A stretch of DNA of 64,000 nucleotides from Antarctobacter albus. Lineage in GTDB: Bacteria > Pseudomonadota > Alphaproteobacteria > Rhodobacterales > Rhodobacteraceae. The stretch is taken from NCBI RefSeq assembly GCF_900101505.1, contig NZ_FMZI01000013.1, positions 58,159-122,158 of the forward strand, in the 5' to 3' direction. Below the pieces are notes generated by a model. The model searched no databases. It was not told where the DNA came from and was given only the letters and a program-made list of their open reading frames with translations. Both the position numbers and the translations under genes were made by a program. Each line of letters begins with the position of its first letter. Position 1 is the stretch's first letter. Below, one piece after another: positions 17,210 through 26,100 of the stretch.

Positions 17210-17512
17210 ATGCACCGGATCATCACCGCCGCCTTGTGGGCCTCGCTTCCACTGGACCTCGTGCCGTCGGACTACCACGGCATCGAGAAGGTGGCCGACC
17301 TGGGCCGCAGGCTCGACGCGTCCGATGCTCTGCCCAGCTATGAACCCAAGGCTGGCGACATCACCCAATACGCGCCTACGAAGAACCTGGCCATTTTCAC
17401 CGCACCCTGCTCGGACTCTCGCGGGTTGGTGCGGCTGGGACAGTTCGACGGCCCGTTCGACGCCCTGAAACACCCGGGCGAGATCGCCGTGCGGATCGAA
17501 GCCGACGACTGA
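17210..17512 (+). pseudogene. Cyclophilin-like domain protein, probably N-terminally truncated
   Basis: A 100-residue frame starting at 17210 after GGGAG. It matches the C-terminal two thirds of the small cyclophilin-like family: LPLDLVPSDYHGIEKVADLG, YEPKAGDITQYAPTKNLAIF, then RGLVRLGQF. The usual N-terminal beta-hairpin with the T/N-rich start is missing and replaced by MHRIITAALWA. It might still be translated but lacks part of the barrel. It adjoins other broken genes of what was probably one oxidoreductase cluster. Confidence 0.55.
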
Positions 17513-17595
17513 TCCATCCCTGAACATCGAAATTGCCCGAACCGGACGGCCATGCGCCGCGCCGCAAGGGTGCTGTCATGCAAAGGAAACAGACA

Positions 17596-18383
17596 ATGAC
17601 TGACAAAATCACTGGCAAAGGCCTGGTCATCATCGGCGCCTCCAGTGGCATGGGTGAGGCCACTGCCCGCGTCCTGGCTGCCAAGGGCGCCAAGCTTGTC
17701 CTGGGCGCGCGCCGCAAGGACCGCCTCGGCGCAATCGTCGCCGACATCAAGGCCGCGGGTGGCGAGGCCATCGCCGTCAAGACCGACGTGACCCGGCTTG
17801 AGGACATGCAGGCGCTGGTCAAGGCGGCGGTCGACAGCTTTGGCCGGATCTACGTGCTGTTCAACAACGCGGGCCTGATGCCGCTGTCGATGATCGAGGC
17901 GCAGAAGGTCGACGAGTGGAACCAGATGATCGACGTGAACCTCACGGGTACCCTCTACGGTGTGTCCGCCGCGCTGCCCTACATGGCCTCTGTCCATGGC
18001 CATATCACCATGGTGACAGGCGCGGTTTACTGTGCGACGAAACACGCGGTCCGGTCGCTGTCCCAAGGGCTGCGGCAAGAGGTCAAGCCGCACAACATCC
18101 GGGTGATGGTGATCCCCCCGGGGCCGTGGCGACGGAGCTTTACGACCACATCTCGATCGACGAGATCAAGCAGGGGCTCGACGCATTCGTGCCAGACATC
18201 GCGGTGCTCGCATCGACCATGTCGGACTTGGTGGCCTTTGCCATCTCGCAACCGGCGAACGTGGACGTGAACGAAATCCTGTTCCGCCCCACCGTTCAGC
18301 CGCAAAAAGCGGAACAGACCTTTCGGGCAGGCCCGGGGTGCGCAGGCGTGCGCCCCGGGTTCCCTTGTCCGGTCGCGGTTTAA
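17596..18383 (+). pseudogene. Short-chain dehydrogenase/reductase, deletion and frameshift
   Basis: N-terminus intact: TGxxxGxG motif in [20 protein letters not shown] and NNAG in [13 protein letters not shown]. After [17 protein letters not shown] the text jumps to [18 protein letters not shown], so the strand with the catalytic serine is missing. At about 18122 a base is lost: IPPG should continue [20 protein letters not shown], present in another frame together with [13 protein letters not shown]. The C-terminal frame runs on to 18383 through a hairpin, suggesting the original stop is also lost. The protein cannot be functional. Confidence 0.85.
18332..18359 (+). terminator. Hairpin at the end of the SDR pseudogene
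   Basis: CCCGGGGTGCGC pairs with GCGCCCCGGG across a six-base loop with one bulged T, followed by TTCCCTTGT. Probable intrinsic terminator of the SDR gene and insulation of the Hint-domain gene downstream. Confidence 0.5.
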
Positions 18384-18465
18384 CCGAATGACAACGGTCT
18401 TCGCGCATCGTCTCTTCCGTCCGCCCCGGACCCGTCCGGGGGCACGTCAGGAAAGGTCGCGACGC

Positions 18466-19506
18466 ATGTCCTACTCGCTTCAATACCAGGTGCTGAACTT
18501 CGCCCTGCTGTCCGCGAACTTCTTTTCCGACAACCAGACCCTGCTGCTCAGCGATGTCGGCACCACCTCCAGCCCCGCCACGCTGGAGGACAATGACGGC
18601 AAGCTTTACGTGGGCGAGCAGATGACGCTGGATGGCCGCACCGTGGAAATGATGGGGTCGGGCACGGCACAGCCTGGTGTCGATCTGTTGGGGTTGATTG
18701 TCCCGACCGGCACATCGGTCGATGTCCTGGTGATGAAGGACACCGAGACCGGGGAAAAACTGCTGGTCTACCCCGAGGGGCCGCCGAACCTGCTGTCGTC
18801 AATCGCCGTGGTCCTGTCGGTTGACCAGACCGGCTACGACCTGAACGTAACCGGGACGATCTGCTTTTGCCCCGACACACATATCCTGACACCGCGCGGG
18901 CCGGTTCCGGTGCAGGATCTTGGTCCCGGGGCCAAGGTGCTGGACTACAGGGGGGCGGTAGGGACGGTCGCAACGACCCTGCGCTCCCGTCACCTGTCGC
19001 CCGCCGCCGGGCAGCAGCCGGTGGTGATCGAACCGGGCGCCTTCGGCGAGGGGCTGCCGCATCGCCGGATCAAGGTCTCACCCCAGCACCGTATCTGCAT
19101 TCCCGGCACTGATCCGCACGGGCCGGAGCCGTTGCTTGGCCCGGCCAAGGGGTTCACCGGCCTGCCGCAGGTACGTCTTCGACAGGCGGACCGTCCCGTG
19201 ACCTACATCCACGTGGTAACGGAACAGCACATGTTGCTGGTCGCAGAGGGCATCCCGGCGGAATCCATGCTGATCGGGGAACGCAGCCTGCGCACGCTGG
19301 ACAAGGCGGACCGGCGCAAGCTGTCGCGCGCGCTGGGGGTCGAGGAAGCGGCGCTGGAACAGCACCCGGCGGCGCAGCCCTGCGGTCGGGCGCTTGGTGT
19401 CCGCGAGGCGCGCGCCCTGGTCGAGGCCTGGCGCATTCGGGCCCGCGACACCGGAGAGAGGGCCTGGCCGTGCCACCAGCAGCCGCCGCTGCGTGCTGCA
19501 AGCTAG
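18466..19506 (+). CDS. Hint-domain (Hedgehog/intein-type) protein
   Basis: Protein of 346 residues. Residues 1-130 form a Ser/Thr/Asp-rich non-conserved region. The Hint domain starts around C133-C135 (TGTICFCPDTHILTPRGPVP, then VQDLGPGAKVLDY), followed by a block with SPQHRICI and a conserved loop HVVTEQHMLLVAEGIPAESM. Such proteins are frequent in Rhodobacteraceae; their Hint domain is thought to self-process, and they are usually exported or linked to RTX proteins. No signal peptide is visible. Start 18466 is preceded by GGAAAGG; the 26-residue Arg/Pro extension from 18388 is rejected. The cargo and function are unknown. Confidence 0.82.
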   Translation: MSYSLQYQVLNFALLSANFFSDNQTLLLSDVGTTSSPATLEDNDGKLYVGEQMTLDGRTVEMMGSGTAQPGVDLLGLIVPTGTSVDVLVMKDTETGEKLLVYPEGPPNLLSSIAVVLSVDQTGYDLNVTGTICFCPDTHILTPRGPVPVQDLGPGAKVLDYRGAVGTVATTLRSRHLSPAAGQQPVVIEPGAFGEGLPHRRIKVSPQHRICIPGTDPHGPEPLLGPAKGFTGLPQVRLRQADRPVTYIHVVTEQHMLLVAEGIPAESMLIGERSLRTLDKADRRKLSRALGVEEAALEQHPAAQPCGRALGVREARALVEAWRIRARDTGERAWPCHQQPPLRAAS

Positions 19507-19519
19507 GCTTACAAGTCTC

Positions 19520-19894
19520 CTATCGCGCCTCTCGTTGGAAGGTTACGCTGGTCTCCTGGGTGGGGTCTGTCCAGGTAAGGCGCGTGGGGCCTTGCAACGA
19601 CAGGCTATTCCCCTGCCGGTCGCGGAACACGTCCTCGTCCACCCTGCGAAAGGTTACCGGGATCGAGGAATAACTGTGCCTTTGCAGCGTGATGAGGTCC
19701 GGCGTGACCATCTGGATGGTCACCACCAGGCGGCGCCCTTCGGGCGATTCCGCCGCATATTGGCCGCTGACCAGAACCTCTTGCGGCTCTTCGAAAGGGG
19801 CCGGTGCGACGGGCAGCGGCTCTGCCGGCAAAGCCGTCGGTGCAAGCTGTGACAGGACTGCGCCGATAAGCGCGGCAGTCAGGCATGGACGCAT
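19520..19894 (-). CDS. Exported protein of unknown function
   Basis: Protein of 124 residues with a clear signal peptide (MRPCLTAALIGAVLSQLAPT, cleavage likely after ALPAEP or nearby). The mature part is beta-rich (LVVTIQMVTPDLITLQRHSY, PTRLTWTDPTQETSVTFQ). I recognise no family. It is convergent with the Hint gene and upstream of the EF-hand gene in transcription order reversed, all within a short minus-strand stretch. Confidence 0.65.
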   Translation of the reverse strand: MRPCLTAALIGAVLSQLAPTALPAEPLPVAPAPFEEPQEVLVSGQYAAESPEGRRLVVTIQMVTPDLITLQRHSYSSIPVTFRRVDEDVFRDRQGNSLSLQGPTRLTWTDPTQETSVTFQREAR

Positions 19895-20008
19895 CTGGGG
19901 AAACCTCTGCGGCTTTGGGCGATGCCCTTGAAGGGTGCCTGCAGCCTAGACCCCGCCTGCGCGCGTAGGCATGGGGCTAATCCCCCATTCACACGCCCGT
20001 CTTGGGGC

Positions 20009-20347
20009 CTAGCCGCCTTCGGCGCGAAACCCGTCGTCCGCCCGCCGCAGCTCACCCGGGCTGGTCCGCCCGTCGCGATTGGCATCCACCCTGCGAAAGG
20101 CAAGGCGATAGGCGCCGAAATTGCGGATCGTAATTGCCGTCGACTGGCCCGAGGCCGCCATGAGACGAACAAAGACGCGGAACTCGGCAAAGCTCAGAAA
20201 ACCGTCCCTGTCGGCATCGGCCCGGACAAAGGCATCCACCTCGCCCTGGCTGACCGGACCAGCGCCCGGGACCACTGTCTGCGCGCAGACCGGCAGCGCG
20301 GACAGGAGAAAGATGGTCAGTAGGGCGGATGCCAGGCCGTGTCTCAT
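20009..20347 (-). CDS. Periplasmic EF-hand calcium-binding protein
   Basis: Protein of 112 residues with a signal peptide (ASALLTIFLLSALPVCAQ). Two EF-hand loops are visible: DADRDGFLSFAEF (canonical D-x-D-x-D-G-x-L-x-x-x-E-F spacing) and DANRDGRTSPGEL. It should bind calcium in the periplasm. The start overlaps the histidine kinase stop by four bases, so kinase and EF-hand protein are co-translated; a calcium-sensing accessory role next to a kinase and a calcium-binding RTX protein is attractive but inferred. Confidence 0.82.
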   Translation of the reverse strand: MRHGLASALLTIFLLSALPVCAQTVVPGAGPVSQGEVDAFVRADADRDGFLSFAEFRVFVRLMAASGQSTAITIRNFGAYRLAFRRVDANRDGRTSPGELRRADDGFRAEGG

Positions 20348-22314
20348 GATCGTGCCTCCGGTAGTATGTCCAGCGTAAAGGCCGTGCCCTTGCCGACTCG
20401 CGACCGTGCCCGCAGGACAAGCCCGTTCTGCTGCGCCAGCTGGTGGCAGATGGCCAGCCCCAGCCCGTGCCCCTTGCTGTCGGTGCCGCTATGCCAGGCC
20501 TTCATGTTTCTTGCCAGCACATCCTCGGTCATGCCCGGACCGGTGTCCAGAACCTGCAGCGCCAGCTTGTCCCCCTGCCGCCGGACCCCGACAAGGATGC
20601 GCCCCGTGCGGGTATACTTGACCGCGTTTGACACGAGGTTCGACAGGATGCGCATCAGGTGCAGCGCTGGAACCCGCACTTGGGCCGTGCTGGGCACGAT
20701 CCGCAGGTCCAGTCCCTTGGCCCGGGCCTCGTCCCGGAACATCTGGCCGACCGCCTCCTGCACCAGTGACAGGGGGTAGGGAGCGGTTTCATCTTCTGCC
20801 TCTGCCCGGACCTCGTCGCGGGCCACGTCCAGCTGTCCGCCGGTCAGTGTCTGGATATAGTCAAAGGCCTCGCGCAGGTGATCGCGCGTGTCCTGGGGGG
20901 CCTCCCGGGCCATGCGCTCGATCGAGAGGCGCAGTGCGCTCAGCGGTTGGCGAATGTCATGCGACATGCTGGCCATCTGCATCCGGCGGCTGTCCGCAAG
21001 GTCCCGCATGCGGGCATAGTTGCGTTCCGCGTCGAGCAGGTCGCGCATGGTCCCGGCCTCTTTGCGGACGGCCTCCATTTCGCGGGCCAGGGCCGCGGCG
21101 TGGGCGCGGCGCATGTCGATCAGCCCGGCGGAGAGGCCGGCCATGATCCCCAGCGCCAGCGTCGCGTAGGTGCCCTTGATCGTCCAGGGGATCGACAGCC
21201 CCCCGGCCTGGCTGCGCGCCAGGGCTAGGGCAGTGACACCGCCGAGTCCGATCAGCGCGATCAGAGGGATCAGCCGCAGGATCGGGCGCATCCTGTCGCC
21301 TGCGCCCTCCCATTGGAAGACGGCAAAGACCTGCGCGACCAGCATCGCGGCCAACAGCACGTAGGCCAGCGGCGCCATGATCTCGGGCGGTACGAAGGGA
21401 ACGGCGAGGATTGCGGCCAGCGCGGCCAGGGCGCCGGACCCCAGCCCCCACAGGACGGCGGGCCCCGAACCGGGCAGACGCAGGGACAGGAGGGCGGCCA
21501 GGAACCCCAGCGCGGTGATCCCCAGCAGCAGGACCAGTCCGACAGGCAGATGCAGGTCCGGGCGCGCGGGGTAGAGCCAGCGAAACAGGAAGCTGTCGAG
21601 ATAGGCGACAAAGACCAGACCCAGCAGCAGAAGTCCGGCGTAGGCAAGTCCCGTCCCCGCCCGCATCATGGCGCTGAACACCGCGAAAATGGCGAGGCAG
21701 GACAGGAGAAAGGCATAGAACCCGGCCAGCGACAGCCCGCTGGCAAATCCATTGGCTCTTGCATAGGCGCCCCGTTCCAGACTGAGGTCCAGCGCCTCTA
21801 CCGTGCCGTGGACCATGCGTACCAGCAGCAGCGCGCGCTCTTGCGGGCGCAGCTCGAAGGGGCGGCTGACAACCCGGGTGACGGTGTAATCCCCGGGGGC
21901 AAAGGGCTTGCGGATGTCATGCGCCAGCAGTTGGTCCGTCTCGGCCCCCAGCCGCACCAGAACAACGTCCAGCGCGATCAATCCGTATATGTCCGAGGCC
22001 AGCACCCAGTCGTCCGGCGGCCGCCCGTCCGCGGGGGCGCCGTTCTGGACTTCGACGACGGCCCAGAGTGGTTGGTAGGGCCGCAGCTTTGCGACGGTCT
22101 CGTCAAAGGAGGACGACAGGCGGCCCGCCGCATGGCGATCCGCAAGGCTGGCCAGCGTGTCGCCCGTCCCGGGGGCAAAGCGCATCTTGTCGCCGATCTC
22201 GACGCCGGGTGTCTCCGGGTCCAGGACCAGCGTCGGCGGCGCCTCTGCGCACAGGGGCGGGGCCAGGATCAAAAGCATCGAACAGGCCAGGAAAAGTGCT
22301 AAGACTGACCGCAC
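20344..22314 (-). CDS. Sensor histidine kinase with 7TMR-DISM input domain
   Basis: Membrane kinase of 656 residues. After a signal peptide comes a periplasmic beta domain (about 25-190, DISM extracellular type), then seven hydrophobic helices (about 200-400), a coiled coil (residues 400-445) and the kinase core: H-box MSHDIRQPLSALRLSIERMA, N-box LMRILSNLVSNAVKYTRTGR, G-boxes VLDTGPGMTEDV and GHGLGLAI. GTG at 22314 is the start, preceded by GGGAGAGGA. DISM domains often sense carbohydrates. It is divergent from the response regulator gene by only 36 bases, so they form one two-component system. Confidence 0.9.
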   Translation of the reverse strand: MRSVLALFLACSMLLILAPPLCAEAPPTLVLDPETPGVEIGDKMRFAPGTGDTLASLADRHAAGRLSSSFDETVAKLRPYQPLWAVVEVQNGAPADGRPPDDWVLASDIYGLIALDVVLVRLGAETDQLLAHDIRKPFAPGDYTVTRVVSRPFELRPQERALLLVRMVHGTVEALDLSLERGAYARANGFASGLSLAGFYAFLLSCLAIFAVFSAMMRAGTGLAYAGLLLLGLVFVAYLDSFLFRWLYPARPDLHLPVGLVLLLGITALGFLAALLSLRLPGSGPAVLWGLGSGALAALAAILAVPFVPPEIMAPLAYVLLAAMLVAQVFAVFQWEGAGDRMRPILRLIPLIALIGLGGVTALALARSQAGGLSIPWTIKGTYATLALGIMAGLSAGLIDMRRAHAAALAREMEAVRKEAGTMRDLLDAERNYARMRDLADSRRMQMASMSHDIRQPLSALRLSIERMAREAPQDTRDHLREAFDYIQTLTGGQLDVARDEVRAEAEDETAPYPLSLVQEAVGQMFRDEARAKGLDLRIVPSTAQVRVPALHLMRILSNLVSNAVKYTRTGRILVGVRRQGDKLALQVLDTGPGMTEDVLARNMKAWHSGTDSKGHGLGLAICHQLAQQNGLVLRARSRVGKGTAFTLDILPEARS

Positions 22315-22350
22315 GTTGTCCTCTCCCTGCGCCCCAAGCGGAGCATACGA

Positions 22351-23004
22351 ATGTCAGAGCCCCGTTTCCAAGCCGTTGTAGCGGACGATCACGCGATTGT
22401 CCGGTCCGGCCTGCGCGCCGCACTGGAAAGCCCCGGCCTTGTCGAGCCGGCAGGCGTCAAGGTGGTGGCCGAGGCCGCCGACGGGCTCAGCGCCATCGCC
22501 GCGATCCGGCAGCACCGGCCGTCGTTGTTGCTGCTGGACGTGCAGATGCCGCTGGCGGGTGGGCTGGAGGTCCTGATCGAGGCGCGGCGCTGGTCGCCTG
22601 AAACACGCGTCGTCGTGCTGAGTGGGGTCACGTCGCCGGGCAAGATCGGGGAACTGGTCTCTTGCGGCGTCGACGGGCTGTTTTCCAAGGGCGAGGACAA
22701 CGATGAACTCTTTGGCGCCTTGCCCGGCATCCTGAGGGGCAGGCGTCACGTCTCCGAGGTGTTCCGCAGAATGCTGGAAGAGGCGCCGGAGGTTCCGGAC
22801 TTGTCGGAACGCGAGCGGCAGGTGCTGAACCTGGTCGTGACCGGACGATCGAACAAGGAAATCGCCCAGATCCTGGGGATCAGCGTCAAGACCGTCGACC
22901 GCCACCGGACCAACCTGATGCAGAAACTGGACGTGCATTCGGTCGCCCAGTTGATCGCCTACGCGTTGCGCGAAGGGCTGATCGCGCCGACGTCGGGGCT
23001 TTAG
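22351..23004 (+). CDS. LuxR/FixJ-type response regulator
   Basis: Cytoplasmic regulator of 217 residues. The receiver domain carries the acidic pair in VVADDHAIVRSGLRAALE and the phospho-acceptor aspartate in LLLLDVQMPLAGGLEVL. The C-terminal four-helix LuxR domain reads LSERERQVLNLVVTGRSNKE and continues IAQILGISVKTVDRHR. It is the partner of the divergent DISM kinase. The RTX gene begins 150 bases downstream on the same strand and is a plausible target. Confidence 0.92.
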   Translation: MSEPRFQAVVADDHAIVRSGLRAALESPGLVEPAGVKVVAEAADGLSAIAAIRQHRPSLLLLDVQMPLAGGLEVLIEARRWSPETRVVVLSGVTSPGKIGELVSCGVDGLFSKGEDNDELFGALPGILRGRRHVSEVFRRMLEEAPEVPDLSERERQVLNLVVTGRSNKEIAQILGISVKTVDRHRTNLMQKLDVHSVAQLIAYALREGLIAPTSGL

Positions 23005-23153
23005 GCGGCGTCATTGTCTTGCGGTGTGCACCGGGCCGGTGTTCCATCGGTGCGGATGGATTGGGGGATCTACCCCATCCTGCGTGGGCACGCATCGATT
23101 TAGCCTGACCGCAACACCGGCAAGACCGGCCCTTGATTTGACGGAGAGATTCG

Positions 23154-26100
23154 ATGCCTGGCCAAGTTTCCCAACTGGACGACAATGTGCAGGACACGCG
23201 GCTCGCCGCGCAGACGGCCCTGGATGCGGTCAACGGCGCAATCGACGCGCTGACGCTGGTCAAGGATGTCTTCGAGGTCCTCGAGGACATCGACGAGGAC
23301 GCGGAAAAGCTGGAGAGCATTGCCAAGGGGCTGAAGAACGCGCTTGCGCTGATCTCCAAGGTCGGGCCGCCGCTGTCGAGCGTGACCCCCTTCCTCAAGC
23401 GGGTGATCGAAAGCGTCGAGGAGCGCGCCAATGACGTTGCCAACGGCATCGACGTGGAAAGCAAGTTCGGCGACTTCAAGAACAACGTCGAGGCACTGAT
23501 CAACGGGCTGGAAGGTGCAAGGGACGCGCTGGAAATCACTGTGGCCGAGCTTTCGGCCATCGAGAACGGGATCGCCGATGCCGCCGACGGGATCGAGAAC
23601 GCCTATTCCATTCCGACCGAGCTGCAGAACGCGATCGACCAGGCAGAGATCACGGCTGGCACCATCAACGGGGCGACCAGCGGCATCGCGGATATCGCAG
23701 AGGACATCAACGCGCTGAAGGTGCGGATCGACGGCATCCTGGGGGATTTCCCGTCCACGGCTGCCACGCTGATCGGCGTTGCCCGGGATTTCATCGACCT
23801 GATCGGCAAGGTCGATTTCCTGCAGACACCGATGGATGTGCTCAACGACGCGCTGGAGCCGGTGCAATGGGCGCTGGATGCCGCAGAGGCGGTGATCGAC
23901 GCGGTCATCAACCCGGTCCTGGACCCGATCCTGGACAGCCTCGGCGTCACCGACCTCTTCGAACAGATGTCGGATGCGATCAACGACCTGATCCCCGAGC
24001 TCAGCCTCTTTGAGGGGATCGACCTGGACCTGGGCAATTTCGAGGTGGAATTCGGTGACCTCGTGGTGGAAGCGCCCAACCTGGACGTGGCGCTGGAACC
24101 CGATGTCATGGCGCGGATGCGCGACGACGTCGACCGTCTGGCCGTCGAGGTGCGCAAGCTGATCACGCCTTTCGATCCGGTCAACCTGCTGCTGGACGAC
24201 AACGCCAACCTTGCAATCGGCTATGACGGCTTCGAGGGGCGCGATCCCAACGGGATCATCGCCGGGGGCACGAACATCTTTGCGCAGGACGGCGATGACC
24301 TGATCTCGGGCGGGCTGGGCGATGACGTCCTGCACGGCGGGGCGGGCAACGACGTGCTGATCGGGGGCGCTGGCGACGATATCATCGACGGCGGCACCGG
24401 CACCGACGGTGTCATCCTTCAGGGCAACCTGAGCGAATTCAGCATCAAGCGCGACACGGTCACCGGCGACATCCTCGTCAGCCACACCCACGGCGCCTCC
24501 GATGCGCCGGATCTGGGCACCGACGTCATCAGCAACGTCGAGTATTTCATTTTCGAGGATCGCACGCTTCACATCGACGATTTCGACTATTTCTACGATG
24601 CCGCGAACGGCGAGACCGATGGCGACGGGATTTCCCTGCCCGGAGTGCCGACCGGGCCGTCGCGCGATTTCATGTTCGGGACCGACGGCGCCGAAAGCAT
24701 CGCCGGGTACGAGCTGATGGATTACATCGCCGCACGGGGCGGCAACGACTCTCTCTACGGTGGCAATGGTAGCGACTTCCTGGAAGGCGGGGCCGGGTTC
24801 GACAGGATCGACGGCGGAGCGGACAGCGATGTCGGCTCTTACCTGGGCGAATCCGACCGGCCGCATTTCGTGTCGCTGCTGGCGCCGGGCGATCCCCGGC
24901 AGCCCTTCGTCTCCGAGGATTTCTACGTAGCGGTCGAGAACCTGACCGGCAGCGACAACGAGGACTGGCTGTGGGGGGACGATGGCGCCAACCGGTTGGA
25001 CGGGCGCGGTGACGACGACGTGCTGCGCGGGCTGGGTGGCAACGATTCCCTGCTGAGTGGCAAGGGCACCGACCTGATGATCGGCGGTGCGGGCAACGAC
25101 ACCGTGATCGCCACGGCGGTGGATTATGAGCCGACCGATCCCTCGACCATAGGGCGCAAGCTGATCGTGGCCGGCACGGGCAATGACAGCTACATCAACG
25201 AACGCGGCAACTTCAGCAGCATTTGGTACGGCGGCGTCGACTACGCGGCCAACTTCCCGATGTTCCCGGCACTGGCCGCGGTCGGCCTCAGCCCGGCAGA
25301 GATCGACGCGATGCTGCCCCACCACCTGCGGGTCGACGGGGCGCAGAACCTGATCCGCAAGTACGACGGCACGGGCAACCTGATCGGCACCGACCGGATC
25401 GAGGGGTCGTTCCAGGTCTTTGGCGCCGAAGGCAACGACACCTTCATCGGCTCTGACCGGCAGGATGTCTATTTCGGGGGCGAGGGCGATGACCTCTTCG
25501 AGGGCGGTGCGCGCAACTTTCGCCCGATCTGGGACACGGCGGACCCTCAGAACAGCTTTACCGTCCACGATTTCTACGATGGCGGCGCGGGCGATGACCG
25601 GTTCCGGCCCGCGCAGGGGCGCACCAACCTGGAAGGCGGCAGCGGCGATGACACGGTCGAGATCACCCGCCAGGGCTGGTTGCTGGTCGACGGCAGCGAC
25701 GACGCCGAGCCAGCCGGCAGCGCCGAGGTCGACACGCTGGACTTTTCGGGCAGCGACCTTGGCTGGGCGATCGACCTGAGCGGCGAGTACATCGGTGACC
25801 CGCTCAAACTGGGCTACAAGGGTGTGGCCGAAGGACATGAACCCGGCACCATGCAGCTGCCGGGGGCGGCGGATTATGCCGCCTTCGACAGCCTGCAGCG
25901 GCAGCTGGGCGCACCGGGCGGCAGTTTCGATCTGTTGCTGGGAGAGTCCTATATCGAGATCAAGGGGTTCGAGGCCGTCATCGGCAGTGACCAGAACGAT
26001 TTCATCGCCGGAAACGACCGGGCGAACCACCTGCGGGGCGGGCTGGGAAATGACGTGATCCTTGGCCATTCGGGCAGCGGCCTGGACGTGCTGGCCGGCG

